64,000 nt of DNA from Mrakia gelida (GCA_024345305.1 BRON01000011.1:620001-684000), one strand, 5' to 3'; positions 21,030 through 33,700 are shown, counted from the first letter of the stretch. Translations and numbers: made by a program. The notes: generated by a model not told the origin, from the letters alone.

Positions 21030-21725
21030 TTAGAAACCCGGAGGAGTCAACGAAGTAGGTTGAGCTCCTGCTGGCGCTCCCATCAACTGAACGAACGAGG
21101 CAAAAGAAGGAGAAGGGGAGGTCAGAAAAACGAGCTCGCATGACGTCTCCTTCCTCCTTCCCTCGATGGCCGTCCCACCTCTCCCTCCCTTCCTCCTCAT
21201 CCACTCGAAACAACTCGCACAGGTACTCACAGCCTGCTGTCCCTGCTCCTTAGAGTAGATCTCCTTCTCCTGAGCCTGCAGGGCTGCCTCTCCCTCGACG
21301 GCGAGCGCGTAGGGCAGTCCAATCATCAGAGCCGTCGTCGTCAGGACCCAAGCGACGTTTCCAGCCGAGTTGGCTGACCACTTGACCCAGGAGGCTGTGT
21401 AGGCGAGTTTGTTGGAGATGGAGAGACGAGTTGTAGGGGGGATGATGTCCTTGAGGGCGTACAGTCGGTCGGAGAGGGTTTCGGCTTCGTCTGGAGCGGA
21501 GGAAGCGATGGACATCGCATCGTCGTCGTCAGATCCAACGGAGGAGGAGGTTTCGTAGTCCTGAGAGTAAGAGGATGATCTGGGGTCAGACGGGGAATGC
21601 AGGAGAAGCGAAGAGGAGAAAGGGAGGGAGGGAGCAAGATGAGAAGGAGTAGAAGGGAAGGGACGAACGGAGTCGTTCTCCTCATCCTCGAAGGAAGCGT
21701 CCTTGACTTCTTCAACTTTGACCAT
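21030..21725 (-). CDS. TOM22: Mitochondrial import receptor subunit TOM22
   Basis: Three exons (21725-21669, 21560-21231, 21086-21030), 147 residues. It has the Tom22 layout: an acidic cytosolic N-terminus (ASFEDEEND, VGSDDDD), the family block ETLSDRLYALKDIIPPTTR, one transmembrane helix at about residues 88-107 (VAWVLTTTALMIGLPYAL), and a short intermembrane-space tail ending GAPAGAQPTSLTPPGF. Tom22 is the central receptor and organiser of the TOM complex in the outer membrane; its acidic face binds presequences passed on from Tom20. Length and order match fungal orthologues. The start codon at 21725 is the first ATG, and the neighbouring UTP11 is transcribed divergently 226 bp away. Confidence 0.9.
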   Translation of the reverse strand: MVKVEEVKDASFEDEENDSVRPFPSTPSHLAPSLPFSSSLLLHSPSDPRSSSYSQDYETSSSVGSDDDDAMSIASSAPDEAETLSDRLYALKDIIPPTTRLSISNKLAYTASWVKWSANSAGNVAWVLTTTALMIGLPYALAVEGEAALQAQEKEIYSKEQGQQAVSTCASCFEWMRRKGGRGGTAIEGRRKETSCELVFLTSPSPSFASFVQLMGAPAGAQPTSLTPPGF

Positions 21726-21951
21726 CTGAGAAAAAAAAAGGAATCGTCAGCAGCTGACCGGCAGGGAAAGATACGAGCTTGAACTCACGATGTATAGATA
21801 GAGAGGGTAAGAGGGGGTAGAAGGGAGGGAGTTGTAGTTGAGGAGACGACCTCACTTTTCTCCTCTGTCCTCCTTGACTTCATTTCGGAAGGGAAAGGAT
21901 TTGGGTCAGCTCGCCTTCACAACTCCAAACGCTCACTCCCTCTTCTTCATC

Positions 21952-23626
21952 ATGGTCGGCTCCTCTCTCAGAAGTAAGCCTCGCCATCTCCTCTGCATCA
22001 TCGGACTCAAATTTGAAACTCACGCTTCTGCTCTCGCTCTCGTTCAGACTCTATCCATCGACGAAACCACAAGGAGCGAGGTCAGCTCGCGAATCGATCC
22101 AAGCTCGGGTTGCTCGAGAAGCACAAGGACTACGTTCAACGTGCTAGGGACTACAACTCCAAGAAGGACAGGATCAAGAGACTCAAAGAGAAGGCCTCAC
22201 TCAAGAACAAGGATGAGTTCTACTTCGGCATGGTCAACGGAAAGACGGACGTGAGTCGAGCTCGCCAAATTCCTTCCCTCCTCCTCCTCCCTCCCTTCTC
22301 GAGCTCACGCTGATCCTTCAACTCGCTTCGTTTGAACCGATCTTAGAAAGGAGTTCATATCCAGAGCAGAGGGAACGTCGCTCTTCCTGTAGAGATGGTC
22401 AAGCTGCTCAAGACTCAGGATGCCAACTACGTTCGAACCCAACGAGCGGTGGGACAGAACGTGAGTTGAGCTCTCCTCCGCTTCTCGCCTCTTCTGCCTT
22501 ACCCGGCCCTCCTCAGCCACTTCCAGAGCTTTAGCTGACCATCTACCTTCCCCTGCCACTTCGTTTCTCGCAGAAAATCCTCCGTCTCAAAGCTCAACTC
22601 GCCTCGATAACCGACCTCCTCCCCGGAACCTCCTCCTCCGCCTCCTCCTCCACCAACCCAGCCGCTGCTGGACTCGGTTCGGACTCGGAAGACGACGAGG
22701 ACATGAGCGAGAACGAGCTGAACGAGGCTGAGCAGGCTACGTTGAGGGCTGTGGGCCTTCTGGAGGCGGAGAAGAAGTCGAAGGGGAAGGGGAAGGGACG
22801 AGCGACGCCTCGGAAGATCATCTTCAAGGAGACGAAGGAGGAAGGTATGTTCGATTCTCTCGACCTCTCTATCCCGTCTGCTTTGATATCGTGTGTGTTC
22901 GGAGGAGCTCGTCGCTGACCTCGCTCGTTCGTTCGCTCGTCGCTCACAGTCCGAAACTACACCTCCTCGACACCCTTCGCTTCCACCTCCTCTCCCGACG
23001 CCTCTTCCTCTCGCCAACAACCCACCGCTTCCACTTCCACCTCCACCACTCCCGACCTCGGCTGGATCGAGGTCGTCCCCAAAGCCGATATCAAGAAGGC
23101 CAAGAGGGACGCGAAGAAGGCTCTCCTCTCGTCGAACGTCACGTCGGCGGAACAGCTTGCTCTGGACGCTGAGGCTAGGAAGTTGGCTGCTAAGGTGAGT
23201 TATGACCCATCTTTCCATCATCTTGCTTCCTTTCTCGATCGAGTAGCTTCTCGCTGGCCTTTTGAGGCTGCTCCTCTTCGCGACTTCTCCTCGACTCGAC
23301 GCGTCTCCCTCTCTCCTCTCCTCCCTCCACCCAACTGACCCTCCCCTTCTTTTCTTAACCTCCTTCAGAAACATCGTCTTCTCCTCCTTCGCACTCTCCA
23401 ATCCCACCTCACCCGAGACTCCTCCCTCTCCGCCGTCGAGAAGGAGATGGCCCTCCAGCGAGCGCTGATGGGGAAGGGAGCGAAGAAGCGTCTGTCGAAG
23501 GGTGGGAGGGAGGTCGCTCAGGATGGGGATGGAGAAGGCGACGACGAGGAGGATGACGAGAGGGGTGGGAAGAAGGGAGAGTGGAGGGGGAGGACGTTTA
23601 AGTGGAAGGCGGAGAGGAGGAAGTAG
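21952..23626 (+). CDS. UTP11: U3 snoRNP protein UTP11 (small-subunit processome)
   Basis: Six exons (21952-21973, 22048-22250, 22347-22460, 22574-22844, 22950-23194, 23369-23626), 370 residues. The N-terminus spliced from a 22-nt first exon reads SLRNSIHRRNHKERGQLANR, then LGLLEKHKDYVQRARDYN and DEFYFGMVNGKTD, all hallmark Utp11 motifs. The C-terminus ends WRGRTFKWKAERRK, again typical. Utp11 is part of the 90S pre-ribosome/SSU processome and is needed for 18S rRNA maturation in the nucleolus. The protein is longer than yeast Utp11 (about 250) because of two low-complexity insertions: an acidic one (GSDSEDDEDMSENELNEAE) and a Ser/Thr-rich one in exon 5. Confidence 0.93.
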
Positions 23627-24113
23627 AGCTGGGGTGGGTTGGGTTGGGTTTGGAGCGCGTTCTTGAGTCTTTTGATTTTCCGTTCTGTGGTGGGTGGGTA
23701 TGGGTTTGCTACGGTTACATGATATCTATCTTACAATCTTCTCTCGACCTCGTTTCTCTTCGAACGAGGGACAACCTCCTCTGCAGCAGCAGTACTCAAA
23801 CACTCGGCCTTCGATCTCGAGCTCGTCCCTCCGACGCGGTCTCCCTCGTCCCTCGTCAGCCCTCTGACTCTTCCTCTTTTTCAACCCTCCACCTCTCTAC
23901 GGGCATGAACGAAGTCTTTATGCCCATGTTGTTCATCTTCGACGCGGGGTCAAATATTTGGGCATTCGTCTCTGGCAAAGTTACTGACTGACTCCGGGCG
24001 AGAGACACCGGAGGGAGCGAGGGGAACGAAACCAGGAGGTCGGCCCTTCGTTCGTCTTGACTTCCAACCCTCACTCACCACCCACTCGCTCGCTCACTCA
24101 ACCAACAAGAACG
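23627..24113. other. Intergenic region with a small inverted repeat
   Basis: 487 bp between UTP11 and the aldehyde dehydrogenase gene. GGGCAT at 23901 and ATGCCC at about 23930 could form a 6-bp stem with a 17-nt loop; weak and possibly chance. No gene recognised. Confidence 0.3.
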
Positions 24114-26656
24114 ATGTCCATCCAAGACGAAGCTAAGCTCAACGCGGAAGCTGATGAGGTGAGTGAGACGAAGGAAGAGAAGAGGGAGGGGAGGGAAGCG
24201 GGAAGTCCGAGCTCACACAACCATCCCTTCCTTCCCTCCCTCCCGTTTCCCTTGCATTGATCGCAACGAGCAGATCCACGCTCGCCTTCAGAAAGCATTC
24301 GACGAGCGAATCTGTCACTCTGTAGATTTCAGAATCGAGCAGCTTCAGAAGCTCGCATGGAGCATCACGAGTCAGTCCTGTCGTTCCCTCCGCTTTCTTC
24401 TCCTTCCGAGCTCATCTCATCTTCCTTTCGTTGCTCGTCGCCGTGTGCTCACGCTTTTCTTTCGGTGTGTGCGGTCATTCAGACCACAAGGACGCCATCC
24501 TCCAAGCCCTCTGGGACGACCTGGGACAGAGCGCTCAAGAGGCTGAGTTTACTCAGGTAAGTCGACCTCGAGAGCAGTTGAGCTCAACATCTCTCTCCCT
24601 TCCCTTCCCTCTCCATTCCCTCCCCTCCCCCTCCTCTGACTTCTCTCCCTCTTCCTCTTCGCAGTACTCCTCGTCCCTCTGGGCCTGCACCGACTACATC
24701 TCCACCCTCAAATCCTACTCCAAAACCCTCAAACCTCACGCTCTTCGACTCCCTTTCCCCCTCTACAAGACCGCCGTCCATCGACTTCCTCTCGGTCCAG
24801 CGTTCATCATCGCTCCTTTCAACTACCCTTGGAAACTCGCCATCGAGCCTTTCATTACGGCTGTGGCTGCTGGATGTCCTGCGGTTATCAAGCCGAGTGA
24901 GATCACGCCGAGGACGAACGAGGTGTTGAGGAGGGTGATTGAGAGTGAGTCGTCGAGCTCGAATCCTCTCGCCTTGTTTTGCTCTCGATTCGATACTGAC
25001 TTCTCTTTTTGCTTTGCGCTGCAGGCGCCATGGATCCTAGGTGCTACGCTGTCATCGAGGGAGAGAAGGAGGTCGTTGAGCGACTCCTTTTGAACGCCTG
25101 GGGACGAGGTTCGTCTCTTTCTCCTCTCGTCTCCTTCGTTCTCACTCGCTCCTCGCTGACTTCTCCTCTGTCTCTTACGTCCCAGTCTTCTTCACTGGAT
25201 CGACTCGAGTCGGTCGCTCCGTCGCCATCGCCTGCGCTAAGACCTTCACTCCTTGCGCTCTCGAGCTCGGTGGGAAATGCCCGTCTATCATCGCGGACGA
25301 CATCGACATCAACCTCGCCGCTAAACGAACCCTCGTCTACACTACCATGAGGTGCTCCCAGACTTGCGTCACGAATGACTACACTCTCATTCACCCGTGA
25401 GTTCGAACCTCCCCTCTCTTCTTCATAATCTCTCTCCGCTCGTTCGAAATCGAATCCGAGTCTGACGCGTCTCCCTCTCCCCTTCTCTCGACAGCTCTCG
25501 CCAGCAAGCCTACGTCGCCGCCGCTCTCAAACTCCTCGCCGAATGGTACCCCGAAGGAGAAGTCCACAGCGCTTCCTACGGGAAACTTCCCGCTGCAGCT
25601 CAGATCGACAGGATCGAACGTCTCCTCGACTCGACCAAGGGAACGATCGTTCGAAGGGGAGAGGTGAACAGGGAGGTTGGGAAGATCGGGATCAGTATCG
25701 TCTGTGACGTGAAGGAGGGAGATATTTTGCTCGAGGAGGAGATCTTCGGACCCATCTTGGTGATCTCGCCTGTTGAGGTGAGTTTTTTTCTTTGACGCGT
25801 CGCGGTTTGGAGTTTCGATTCGGCTCGTTGACTCTTCTTCATTCCCCCCTCTTTGGCTCATCCGCGACTGCCTGCAGAGCATCGAGGAAGCCGTGCGAAG
25901 GATCAACACTCGAGCGTCTCCTCTCGGAGTCTACATCTTCTCAAAGGACAAGAAAGTGCAGGACTATGGTTCGTCCCTTTCCCTCTCGGCTCTCGCCCTT
26001 CTCTCTCGTTTCTCTCTCTCACCTTCCTTCCCTCTCCTTCACCCGATATACAGTCTTCAACAACACCCAATCAGGCTCGTTCATGATAAACGACTGTGCT
26101 CAGCAAGCTCTCGGTTCGTTTCGACTCCTCTCCCTCCCTCTCTCCACCCTTTCGTTCCTCCCACTCACGCGATCGATTCGTTCTCACCCAGTCGACCACA
26201 CCCCCTTCGGAGGAGTCGGAGAATCAGGCCACGGATCCTACCACGGCAAGTGGGGATTCGACCTCTTCACGCAGGATCGAACCGTCATCGAAGTGCCGAC
26301 TTATCTCGAGGTTCGTCTTCTTTCGCGTCACGACTCTCCTCCCTCCTCCTCCCATTCTCTTCCTCCCAACAAAGTCTCCCCGAGCTGACCTCTCTTCTCT
26401 TCCTTTCCTCGCCTCGCTTCCTTTCCCTCATCAGGCCCTCCTCGCAGCCCGCTACCCTCCTTCGACCCCGTTCAACCGAAAACTCCTCCAGCTCACGTTC
26501 GATCCTCTCTCCCTCCCGTTCGCTCCTCCCGGTCTCTCGTTCGGGAAGTGGTTGGTCTGGTGGTGCAAGAGGAAGGGGTACAAGGCTGTGGGGGTGATTG
26601 GAGTGGTGCTTGTCGTGGTGGGTGTGTTGAAGGGGAAGGGAGTGATTGGGAAGTGA
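24114..26656 (+). CDS. HFD1: Class 3 fatty aldehyde dehydrogenase, membrane anchored (HFD1-like)
   Basis: Eleven exons (24114-24158, 24274-24370, 24483-24556, 24665-24944, 25025-25108, 25186-25396, 25495-25777, 25878-25968, 26054-26113, 26192-26310, 26435-26656), 521 residues. ALDH motifs are in order: IIAPFNYPWKLAIEPF, AGCPAVIKPSE, FFTGSTRVGRS (cofactor loop), ELGGKCPSIIADD with the general-base Glu, the catalytic Cys in MRCSQTCVTNDY, EEEIFGPILVI, and the class 3 C-terminal signature HTPFGGVGESGHGSYHG. It oxidises long-chain aldehydes to fatty acids with NAD(P). The last 25 residues (AVGVIGVVLVVVGVLKGKG) form a tail anchor, as in yeast Hfd1 and animal ALDH3A2, which sit on mitochondrial outer, ER or lipid-droplet membranes. 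In yeast Hfd1 also serves sphingosine breakdown and a step of coenzyme Q precursor synthesis. Confidence 0.9.
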
Positions 26657-27248
26657 TTGAGCGAGGAGAGGAGGGAGAGGTGGTTTGGGGTTCGCATCTG
26701 TACAGTACGAGTTTGAGTTTTCTTTGACGACGATCTCATTATTTACCACGAGCTGCGGAGGGCGGTTGTGCGAGAGAGAGTGTTGGGACTGGCTGAAATC
26801 GTAGGGAGGAGGACGCGTCGACGAACATTTGTTTCTGTCCCTCTCTCCCGCTTCGTACACAATCGTCGATCCATGCTGATCTTTCCGTCTTCCGCTTTCT
26901 CCTCTAGTCACTCGTTCCGATTTCTCAAAATTGGTGAGTCTAGTCTCTAGAGATCGCTCGTTCGCGTCGTCAAGTCTTTCCCTCTCTCGACTTCGGACTG
27001 ACGACATATTGTTCTTTTCGACTGCACCCACAGTGACTTTCCATCATTCCAGTGTGGACTGAGCCGCCTGGAAGCGTCAACCTCAGGCTGAGTCGACTGC
27101 AGAAGTTGTTTTCACCTCGCTCGGCCAGGTCACCGTGACCGTTCCGTCGCGTTTCGACTCGACCTTTCGAACTGCTCGCTGAACCTGCTTGACCCTCAAC
27201 CCTCATCACCATCACACTCTTTCCTTCTCTCTACTACCCTACAAGACC
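26657..27248. other. Intergenic region, 592 bp
   Basis: Between two + strand genes. It holds a GACGCGTC palindrome at 26812 and an AC-rich tract just before the transporter start. Intron-like pieces near 26930-27040 (GTGAGT, CTGAC) suggest a spliced 5' UTR of the transporter. No coding gene seen. Confidence 0.4.
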
Positions 27249-30208
27249 ATGCTTGAACCTTCAGTCACCCAAGAGACGAACGAGGTGGCCGAAACGGTGA
27301 GCCCGTCGTCTTGCTTCGCCGTTCTCAATCTCCTCGACGCGACCGAACTGACCTTTCGTCCACCATCTTCCTCCCCAGCAATCTTCCAGCTTTGCTTCTC
27401 CCACATCAACTTCGCCTGAGGAACCTCAGATGACTCGACTTCGCTTCGTGCTCGTGAGTCGTTCCAACCCTCGCCGGCGTCCTCCTCCTTTCGAAGCTCA
27501 CCTCGTCGCTTCGCTTTGCTTTCCCTCCCGCCAGGTCTACTTGTCGATGATGCTTTGCGTCTTCCTCTTCGCCCTCGATCAGCTCATCGTCGTCGCAACC
27601 ATCCCGAAGGTTGTCTCCCAGTTCAACTCGCTCGGTCAGGTTCGTTGTTTTCGTTTTCACCCGTCAGGCTCTCTTCCCTCGACTCGACGACGGAGGCTGA
27701 CCATGCCCGCCCCATACTTTCCCTTCATTAGGTCGCCTGGCTAGCCAACGCATTCTTCCTCAGCCTCACTTCGACCACCCTCCTCTTCGGTCAAGTCCTT
27801 CACGTCTTCACCTCCAAGTGGATCTACCTCGGCAGCCTCTTCGTCTTCGAGCTCGGAAGTCTGATCTGTGGACTTTCGCCTAACATGAACGTCTTGATTG
27901 TTGGTAAGTTCTGTCAGTCTCTCTCTCTCCTGAGGTTCTTTGAGCTGACCTCGTTCAAACCGTCGCAGGTCGAGCAATCGCTGGACTCGGAGGCTCAGGA
28001 ATCTACAGCGCGACCTTTCAAGCAGTCACTGAGATCACTACTCTTCAAGAACGGCCGACTTATCTGGCTCTCTTCGGAGCTTGCTCTCTACTCGCTTCGA
28101 TCCTGGGCCCCATCATCGGAGGAGTGCTCGTAGATCACGCGTCGTGGAGATGGGTGAGTGGCGTCGCGTTCGCCTCGGTTCTTTTCTGGAGCGTAGTAGC
28201 TGATTGTGGCTGTCTCCTACCCTTTCGAGCAGTGCTACTACATGTGAGATTCAATCCTCTCATCTTGATAGGCGACTTCGAGCCTGGAAACACAGGGGAA
28301 AACAACGCGTTCTGACTTCGTCCTGTTCTCTTTCGCGTCTCGCAGCAACCTCCCCGTCGGAGGAGTTGCGTTCCTTTGCCTTCTCCTGTGAGTGAAGGTA
28401 TCCGCTACGTCTCCTTTATCACTCCTGAGAGGTCTCCAAAGGCTCTAGAGGCGAATCTGACTCGTCCGTCCTAGTCTTTGTTCAAACGAACAGCATCTTC
28501 AAAGCTCGCCCTCCCCTCGGATCAGACTCGGACGACAAGCGATCCCTCTATAGAAAGATCATCCATCTCGACTGGATCGGTACTGCTCTTGCATCTGCCT
28601 TCACCGCCTTCATCACTGTTGCGTTTGCTTGGGGAGGTTCGTCTCGACGCGTCGACTCTCTTTCTTCCATCTCTCTTTCGCGCTGAACTGCAACTGACGG
28701 TCCTGTTGTCCCTCTCTCCAGGAGTCGAGAAACCCTGGAGCTCTCCCGACGTCGTCGCTTTCCTCGTCATGATCCCGGTCTCGTTCGGATTGCTCGTCAG
28801 TTGGACTCTGTGGGTCGGGAAGGACAGAGCGATGCTACCTCTAGGGCTGCTGGGGAGGAGGTCGATTATGTGAGTAAACCTTTCATGGCTACCTCGATGA
28901 CCGTCCCTGACCTTCAATTTCCCTGTTTCCCAGAGGAGCGACCGGTTTGGGCCTTGTAAGTCAAGTTCGAGCTTCCGTCGTTCTTTTCACGACTGACCTT
29001 TTCCTCTTCTCAGATGGGTCTCCCTTGTTTCATGGCTTGCATTTACTACCTCTCGATCCAGGATCAGGCCGTCAACGGTCACTCTAGCACCCGAGCAGGT
29101 TTCGATCTTCTGTGTGAGTCGTCGTCGAGCCGCGTTCGTTTTCTCCCTTTGAGCTTTCACTGACTTGTCCAATCTCGACGCAGCTCTGATCGTCGTCAAC
29201 GGATTCACCCTCATCGTGATCGGTAAGCTGACTGGCAAGACGGGTCGCTACAAGTGGCTGGCCTTCGCAGGTTGCCTCGTTCAAGGACTCGCTTGGTTCG
29301 CGTCATCGTCTCCTCTCGCCGCGTCGACTCGTCCTGACCTTCTCGTTTCCCCCCCTTGTCCCCAGCGGTCTCATCTTCGGCACCAACGCATCCATCAAGT
29401 ACGCTCAAATGCAAGGTCTCCAAGTCCTCCTCGCCATCGGTCTCGGAAGTTGGCTCTCGAACTCCATCGTCGCTGTTCAGGCTCGTCACTCTTCACCTCT
29501 TCCCTTCGAGCTTCGACCTCATTCTGACCTCTCCCGCCTTTCTTCCAGGTTGAACTCAAATCCGAACCCCACCTCATCTCTCGTGGAGTCGGAGCCGCTC
29601 AGTTCTTTGGCTTTCAAGGTCGAATCATCGGAATCAGCGTCGCGACGGCCATCTTCAACAATCGACTTCCTCAGGAACTGAGGTTTCGAGCTCCAGGACT
29701 CTCGGATCAGCAGCGTACGATGGTCACCGAGAGTATCCTCGCTATTCGAACTTCGCTTCCGGAGGAGCTGAGAGCTGGAGTGGTTGACGCGTGAGTTTCG
29801 AACTTTCGACTCGACTCCTTTTCCCTTCGTCGCGCTTCTCACTTTCGCTGACCTGGTTGATCGTCTTTATCTGTTCTCAGTTATCGACTCGCCATCTCGC
29901 CTATCTTCCTCTACTGCATGGCTACCTGTGAGTTCCTCGACGCTGGAGGAGAGACGCGTCGTCCCTCGATTCCGCGAGCTAACCCTCGGTCTCCGCTTTC
30001 CCTTGTTTTCCAGCCTTCGCCGCTGCAGCGTGCTGTCTCCTCATCAAGAACGACTCGAGTCTTTCCCCATCGGTCGGATTGGACACCACAAAGGACATGG
30101 AGCTGGGTGCAGGTCGTCGAGGCGAGGGAGGACCGTCGAGGGAAGAGGAGGACGACGCGTCGAAGGATCAGTTGGCCCGAGGTGTTGGAGATCCGTTTCA
30201 GGAGTAGG
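27249..30208 (+). CDS. Major facilitator transporter, DHA2 (14-helix drug:H+ antiporter) type
   Basis: Sixteen exons (27249-27296, 27379-27453, 27535-27639, 27732-27903, 27969-28153, 28233-28243, 28346-28387, 28494-28636, 28722-28869, 28934-28955, 29014-29113, 29184-29295, 29366-29480, 29549-29790, 29881-29927, 30015-30208), 586 residues. First helix YLSMMLCVFLFALDQLIVVA carries the DHA2 motif with Asp followed by TIP; later come VAWLANAFFLSLTSTTLLFG, GRAIAGLGGSGIYSA and SWRWCYYINLPVGG, the motif C/linker pattern of DHA2 proteins. About 13-14 hydrophobic segments can be counted. Such carriers export toxins, drugs or amino acids at the plasma or vacuolar membrane using the proton gradient; the substrate cannot be told. 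Two exons are tiny (11 and 22 nt), and intron 13 (29481-29548) looks like a GC-AG intron. Confidence 0.88.
29481..29548 (+). other. GC-AG intron in MFS gene
   Basis: CAG|GCTCGT donor (GC variant of the common local GTTCGT), TTCTGAC branch and TTCCAG acceptor. Only this choice keeps the frame from IVAVQ into VELKSEPHLISRG; the nearby GTCACT gives the wrong phase. Confidence 0.6.
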
Positions 30209-30770
30209 CGGTGGAGAGTAGCTAGCTAGACTATCAGAGTGCTGCCTCATTCAGTTGGTACCCTCGGCCTCTCGAGAGGAAGAAATGCGAGAGTCGCTCC
30301 GAGTCGAGTCGAACAACCAAACGCGACGACGAAGGAGAAACTTGCGATCAGAACAGGTCTCGAAGAAGGATCGGTCAAAGTCGAAACCTTGGCTGCCTCA
30401 CCCACGATCCTTGTTGACTTTTTCGCAGTATAGAGTGCGAAACAGCTTCTCTCTCGAGGGAGGCAAGCAAGAGGGCGAGAGAGGAGGAGAGCGACGAGTC
30501 GACGAACGCAGATTCTCTTCGGCGTTGAAGTCTCGCTCGAAAAAATCATGGAAAAATGCTCTCCTTCGCTCACGCTTCCCTGACGATCCCAGGGCAGATT
30601 TTCGGAGGCCTTCGAGTTTCAAGGTCCGACAGGAAGTGCTAAGCCTTGGCGAGAGCGGTCAAACCAGCGAGGCCCTTCGCCTTGGCTCTTTCCCTTCCCA
30701 ACTTCCACCCGCTCGTCCTTCTTCTTCTTTCCACCCTTTCTCTCTCCCCCTCCCCTTCTCTACCCCTCGT
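30209..30770. promoter_or_regulatory. Upstream region of PacC gene
   Basis: 562 bp. Pyrimidine-rich directly before the start. I see no convincing GCCAAG-type PacC sites forming an obvious autoregulatory array and no coding gene. Confidence 0.35.
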
Positions 30771-33700
30771 ATGAATCACTCTCAGATGGGTGTCCATCAA
30801 CAACAACAACAGCACAACCCCTCCTACAACTTCAACAACGGCGCTGCTCCTCCTCCTCCTCCAGCAGCCGCTCCCGAGGTTCACCACTGTCTCTGGGACG
30901 ATTGCCAGCGAGTCGCTCCTGACGCGGAGACGCTCTACCTTCATCTCTGCAACGAGTTAGTAATCCTTCCCTTCGTGTATATACCTTCGAGAGCTCTCGA
31001 GTCTTGCTCTGGTATGGGTTTCGTAGGCCCTCAAGCTGACCTTGCCTTCCTCGCTCTCTTCCTTCTTTCCCTCTTCGTCCCCCGCTTTCGCCTTCCTTCG
31101 CCTTGGCTGTTTCCCCTTCGCTGTCTTTCAAACTCATCAACAAAACCTCTTCAACCTTCCTACCACTCCTCCCTCCTACACACATCCATCGCTTTCCTTC
31201 TTCGACTGCGAACCCTCTTTCCTCTTTCCAACACTCGTCGTCGCTCCCTCGCCCTCCCTCCCTCCCTCTCTCTCCTCCTGCAGCCACATCGGACGAAAAT
31301 CGACTCAGAACCTCTGCCTGACCTGTCACTGGAAGGGATGCGAGATTTCTTGCGCTAAGAGGGATCACATCACTTCTCATCTCAGAGGTAAGTTCTTCCT
31401 TTCTTCGCTTTCTTTTGAGCTCACCTCCAGCCCTTGCCGTCGTTGGTCTCTCTTTGCCTATTCTCGGACGATCGTGCTGCCCTTTCCGCGCCCGTTTCCT
31501 CGTCGCTGACTCCCTCTTTCATCCCTTCTTCGCTCTTTTCCTACATCAGTTCACACTCCTCTCAAACCTCATGGATGCCCTGTGAGCTTCACCTCTCTTT
31601 GTTCTCTCTCTTGGCATCGTCGAAGGTCGGGAAGGCCTCCTCGACCTAAAATCGAAGCCTATTTCCGACGACCGATTCGACGGCTGCTTCCTTCTCGCTC
31701 TCTATCCTTCCACGAAACGCGTGGGGATGAAAAGTATACATGCTGACCTAGCTTCCTCTTCTTTCCTTTTATACCAGGTCTGCTCCAAGACGTTCAAGCG
31801 ACCTCAGGATCTCAAGAAGCACGAGCGAATCCACACTCAAGAGCACCACTCAGCCCACAAGCACTCGAAGGCTGCCGTTTCGGAGGATCCAGAGTTCGCG
31901 GATCGAGTCCTCGCTGGAACTGCTCCTGCTGAGAAGAAGCCTTCGTCAGGGTTGCTCGTACCGAGAGGTCGAGCCGCGAGGGAGAGTTTCTCGAGCGCGG
32001 GAAGTCGAGAGGGAAGCACGCCTGGTTCGTCTCTCTTTCCCTCTCCCTCTCCCATCTTTTCTGCTTTCACCCTTCTTTCTCTTTCACCTTCTTGTCGACG
32101 TACTGACACTTTCCGGTTTTCCTACACTCTCACAGAGTTCGCGTCGCCGAAATCCAACTCGCTCTCTCCTCACTCGTTCTCGAGCCACTCGGATCCCCTC
32201 ACCACTCCTCCTCCCGACCACTTCCTCCCCTACCCTCAACTCTCCACCAGCCAGGGGTCGAACGACTTCGGTCCCAACAACACCCTCCTCCAGAACCCTT
32301 ACGCTCTTCAGAACAACATGTACACGCTCGCCGGAGGAGGAGGATACCCCAACCAGCCTCAGCTTCACCATCCTCAGACCAACCAGTACCCCGGACAGCA
32401 GTCGTGGGACGGAGGAGCTCAGACGGGTCAGAAGCGAGGATACGATCTCGGAGGCTTCTTCGACGAGGTCAAGAAGAGGAAGGTTGAGCCCACGTACGAT
32501 CACGGTTAGTCATCTCGTCTCTTCTTCGCCTGGGCACTCTCCTCGGCGGGACTGTTCGAAAATTCGATCCGACCTCCTTGGCTGACCTTCTTCATTCTCT
32601 TCCTCTTCCCGCAGAGATGGCTCGGCGACTCGAGGAGATGACGAGGGGACTCGCGACCGTCGGATCGGGAGGAATCAGCCCTGCCGACGGACACCCTTCG
32701 CCTCTCCCTACCCACTTCAACCCTCTCCCCAGCCCTTCCCACCACCAGCTCCCTCACCACTCCTCCATCCCCAACAACGTCTCGTTCCCCAACCTCGGAC
32801 AGCCCAACTTCCTCGACCAGTTCAACTCGTCAGGTCCTCTCCCCGACTTCCATAACGAGACCGAGGTCGCTCAAACCAACTCGTTCCTCTTCAACCTCCT
32901 CATGGGAGCCACGGCTCAGCAGCAGAACCTTCGAGGAGGATCCCCATCGTTCAACGGATCCGACGGATCGAGGTCGAACGGAGATCAGCAGCAGCAGCAA
33001 CAGCAACACCAGCAGTCGAACGCGCCTCCCATCTTCGACGCGAACGTCCTCGCTCAAATGGGTCTCGCTGGAATGCCCGGATTGGACCCCAGCGTCCTCT
33101 TCGGTAGCATGCAGCTTCAGCAGCAGTTCCAGCTCCAGCAGCAGCAACAGCAGCAGATTCGAGAGCTTCAGGAGCAGCTCGCTCTCCAGCAGCGAATGGG
33201 CCAGTCGGGAGTCAACTTCGGATCCAACGGAGCTCTCTACCCCAACCTTCACGATCCCAACTCCTACAACAACAACAACCAGGCTCAGCAGCAGTTCTCT
33301 CGACGAACCTCGGTTCCCAACTCTGGATCGTCGTCGGTCTACGGAACTCCTCCCGTCTCCCTCTCCAACCGACCCATCGCTCAACTCCCCTCCGGAAACG
33401 GTCGATCCAGCTCCCTCACCTCCCTCCCCTCCGCTCCTCCCAACCTCGGGATGCAGACCCTCTTCACCGGAAACGCTCCTCAGCTGCCAACTCCCAACTC
33501 GGCGGTCCCCACCTTCGACTCGTCGGCTCCCTCTCCCGCCAACTCCCACGCGTCCTCCTCCCACTACTCGTCGTCCTCCTCGGAAATCTTCTCCTTCAAT
33601 GAAGCCTCCGATCACGAGTCGTCTCAGGCTGGCCAGTTCGGACGAAACGGATCGCACGGAGCCTACCACCAGCACCCGAGCCCAGGGTTCTCGGCTTCGT

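Noticed and set aside
23895..23935. Terminator-like or regulatory hairpin GGGCAT...ATGCCC
   Set aside because: Only six base pairs with a long loop in a eukaryotic intergenic region; not above chance.
28388..28493. Acceptor CCTAG at 28476 for MFS exon 8 (reading SLFVQTNSIFK)
   Set aside because: The phase would be wrong; the acceptor AACAG at 28493 restores the frame (LLLIFKARPPLG) and has the usual branch distance.
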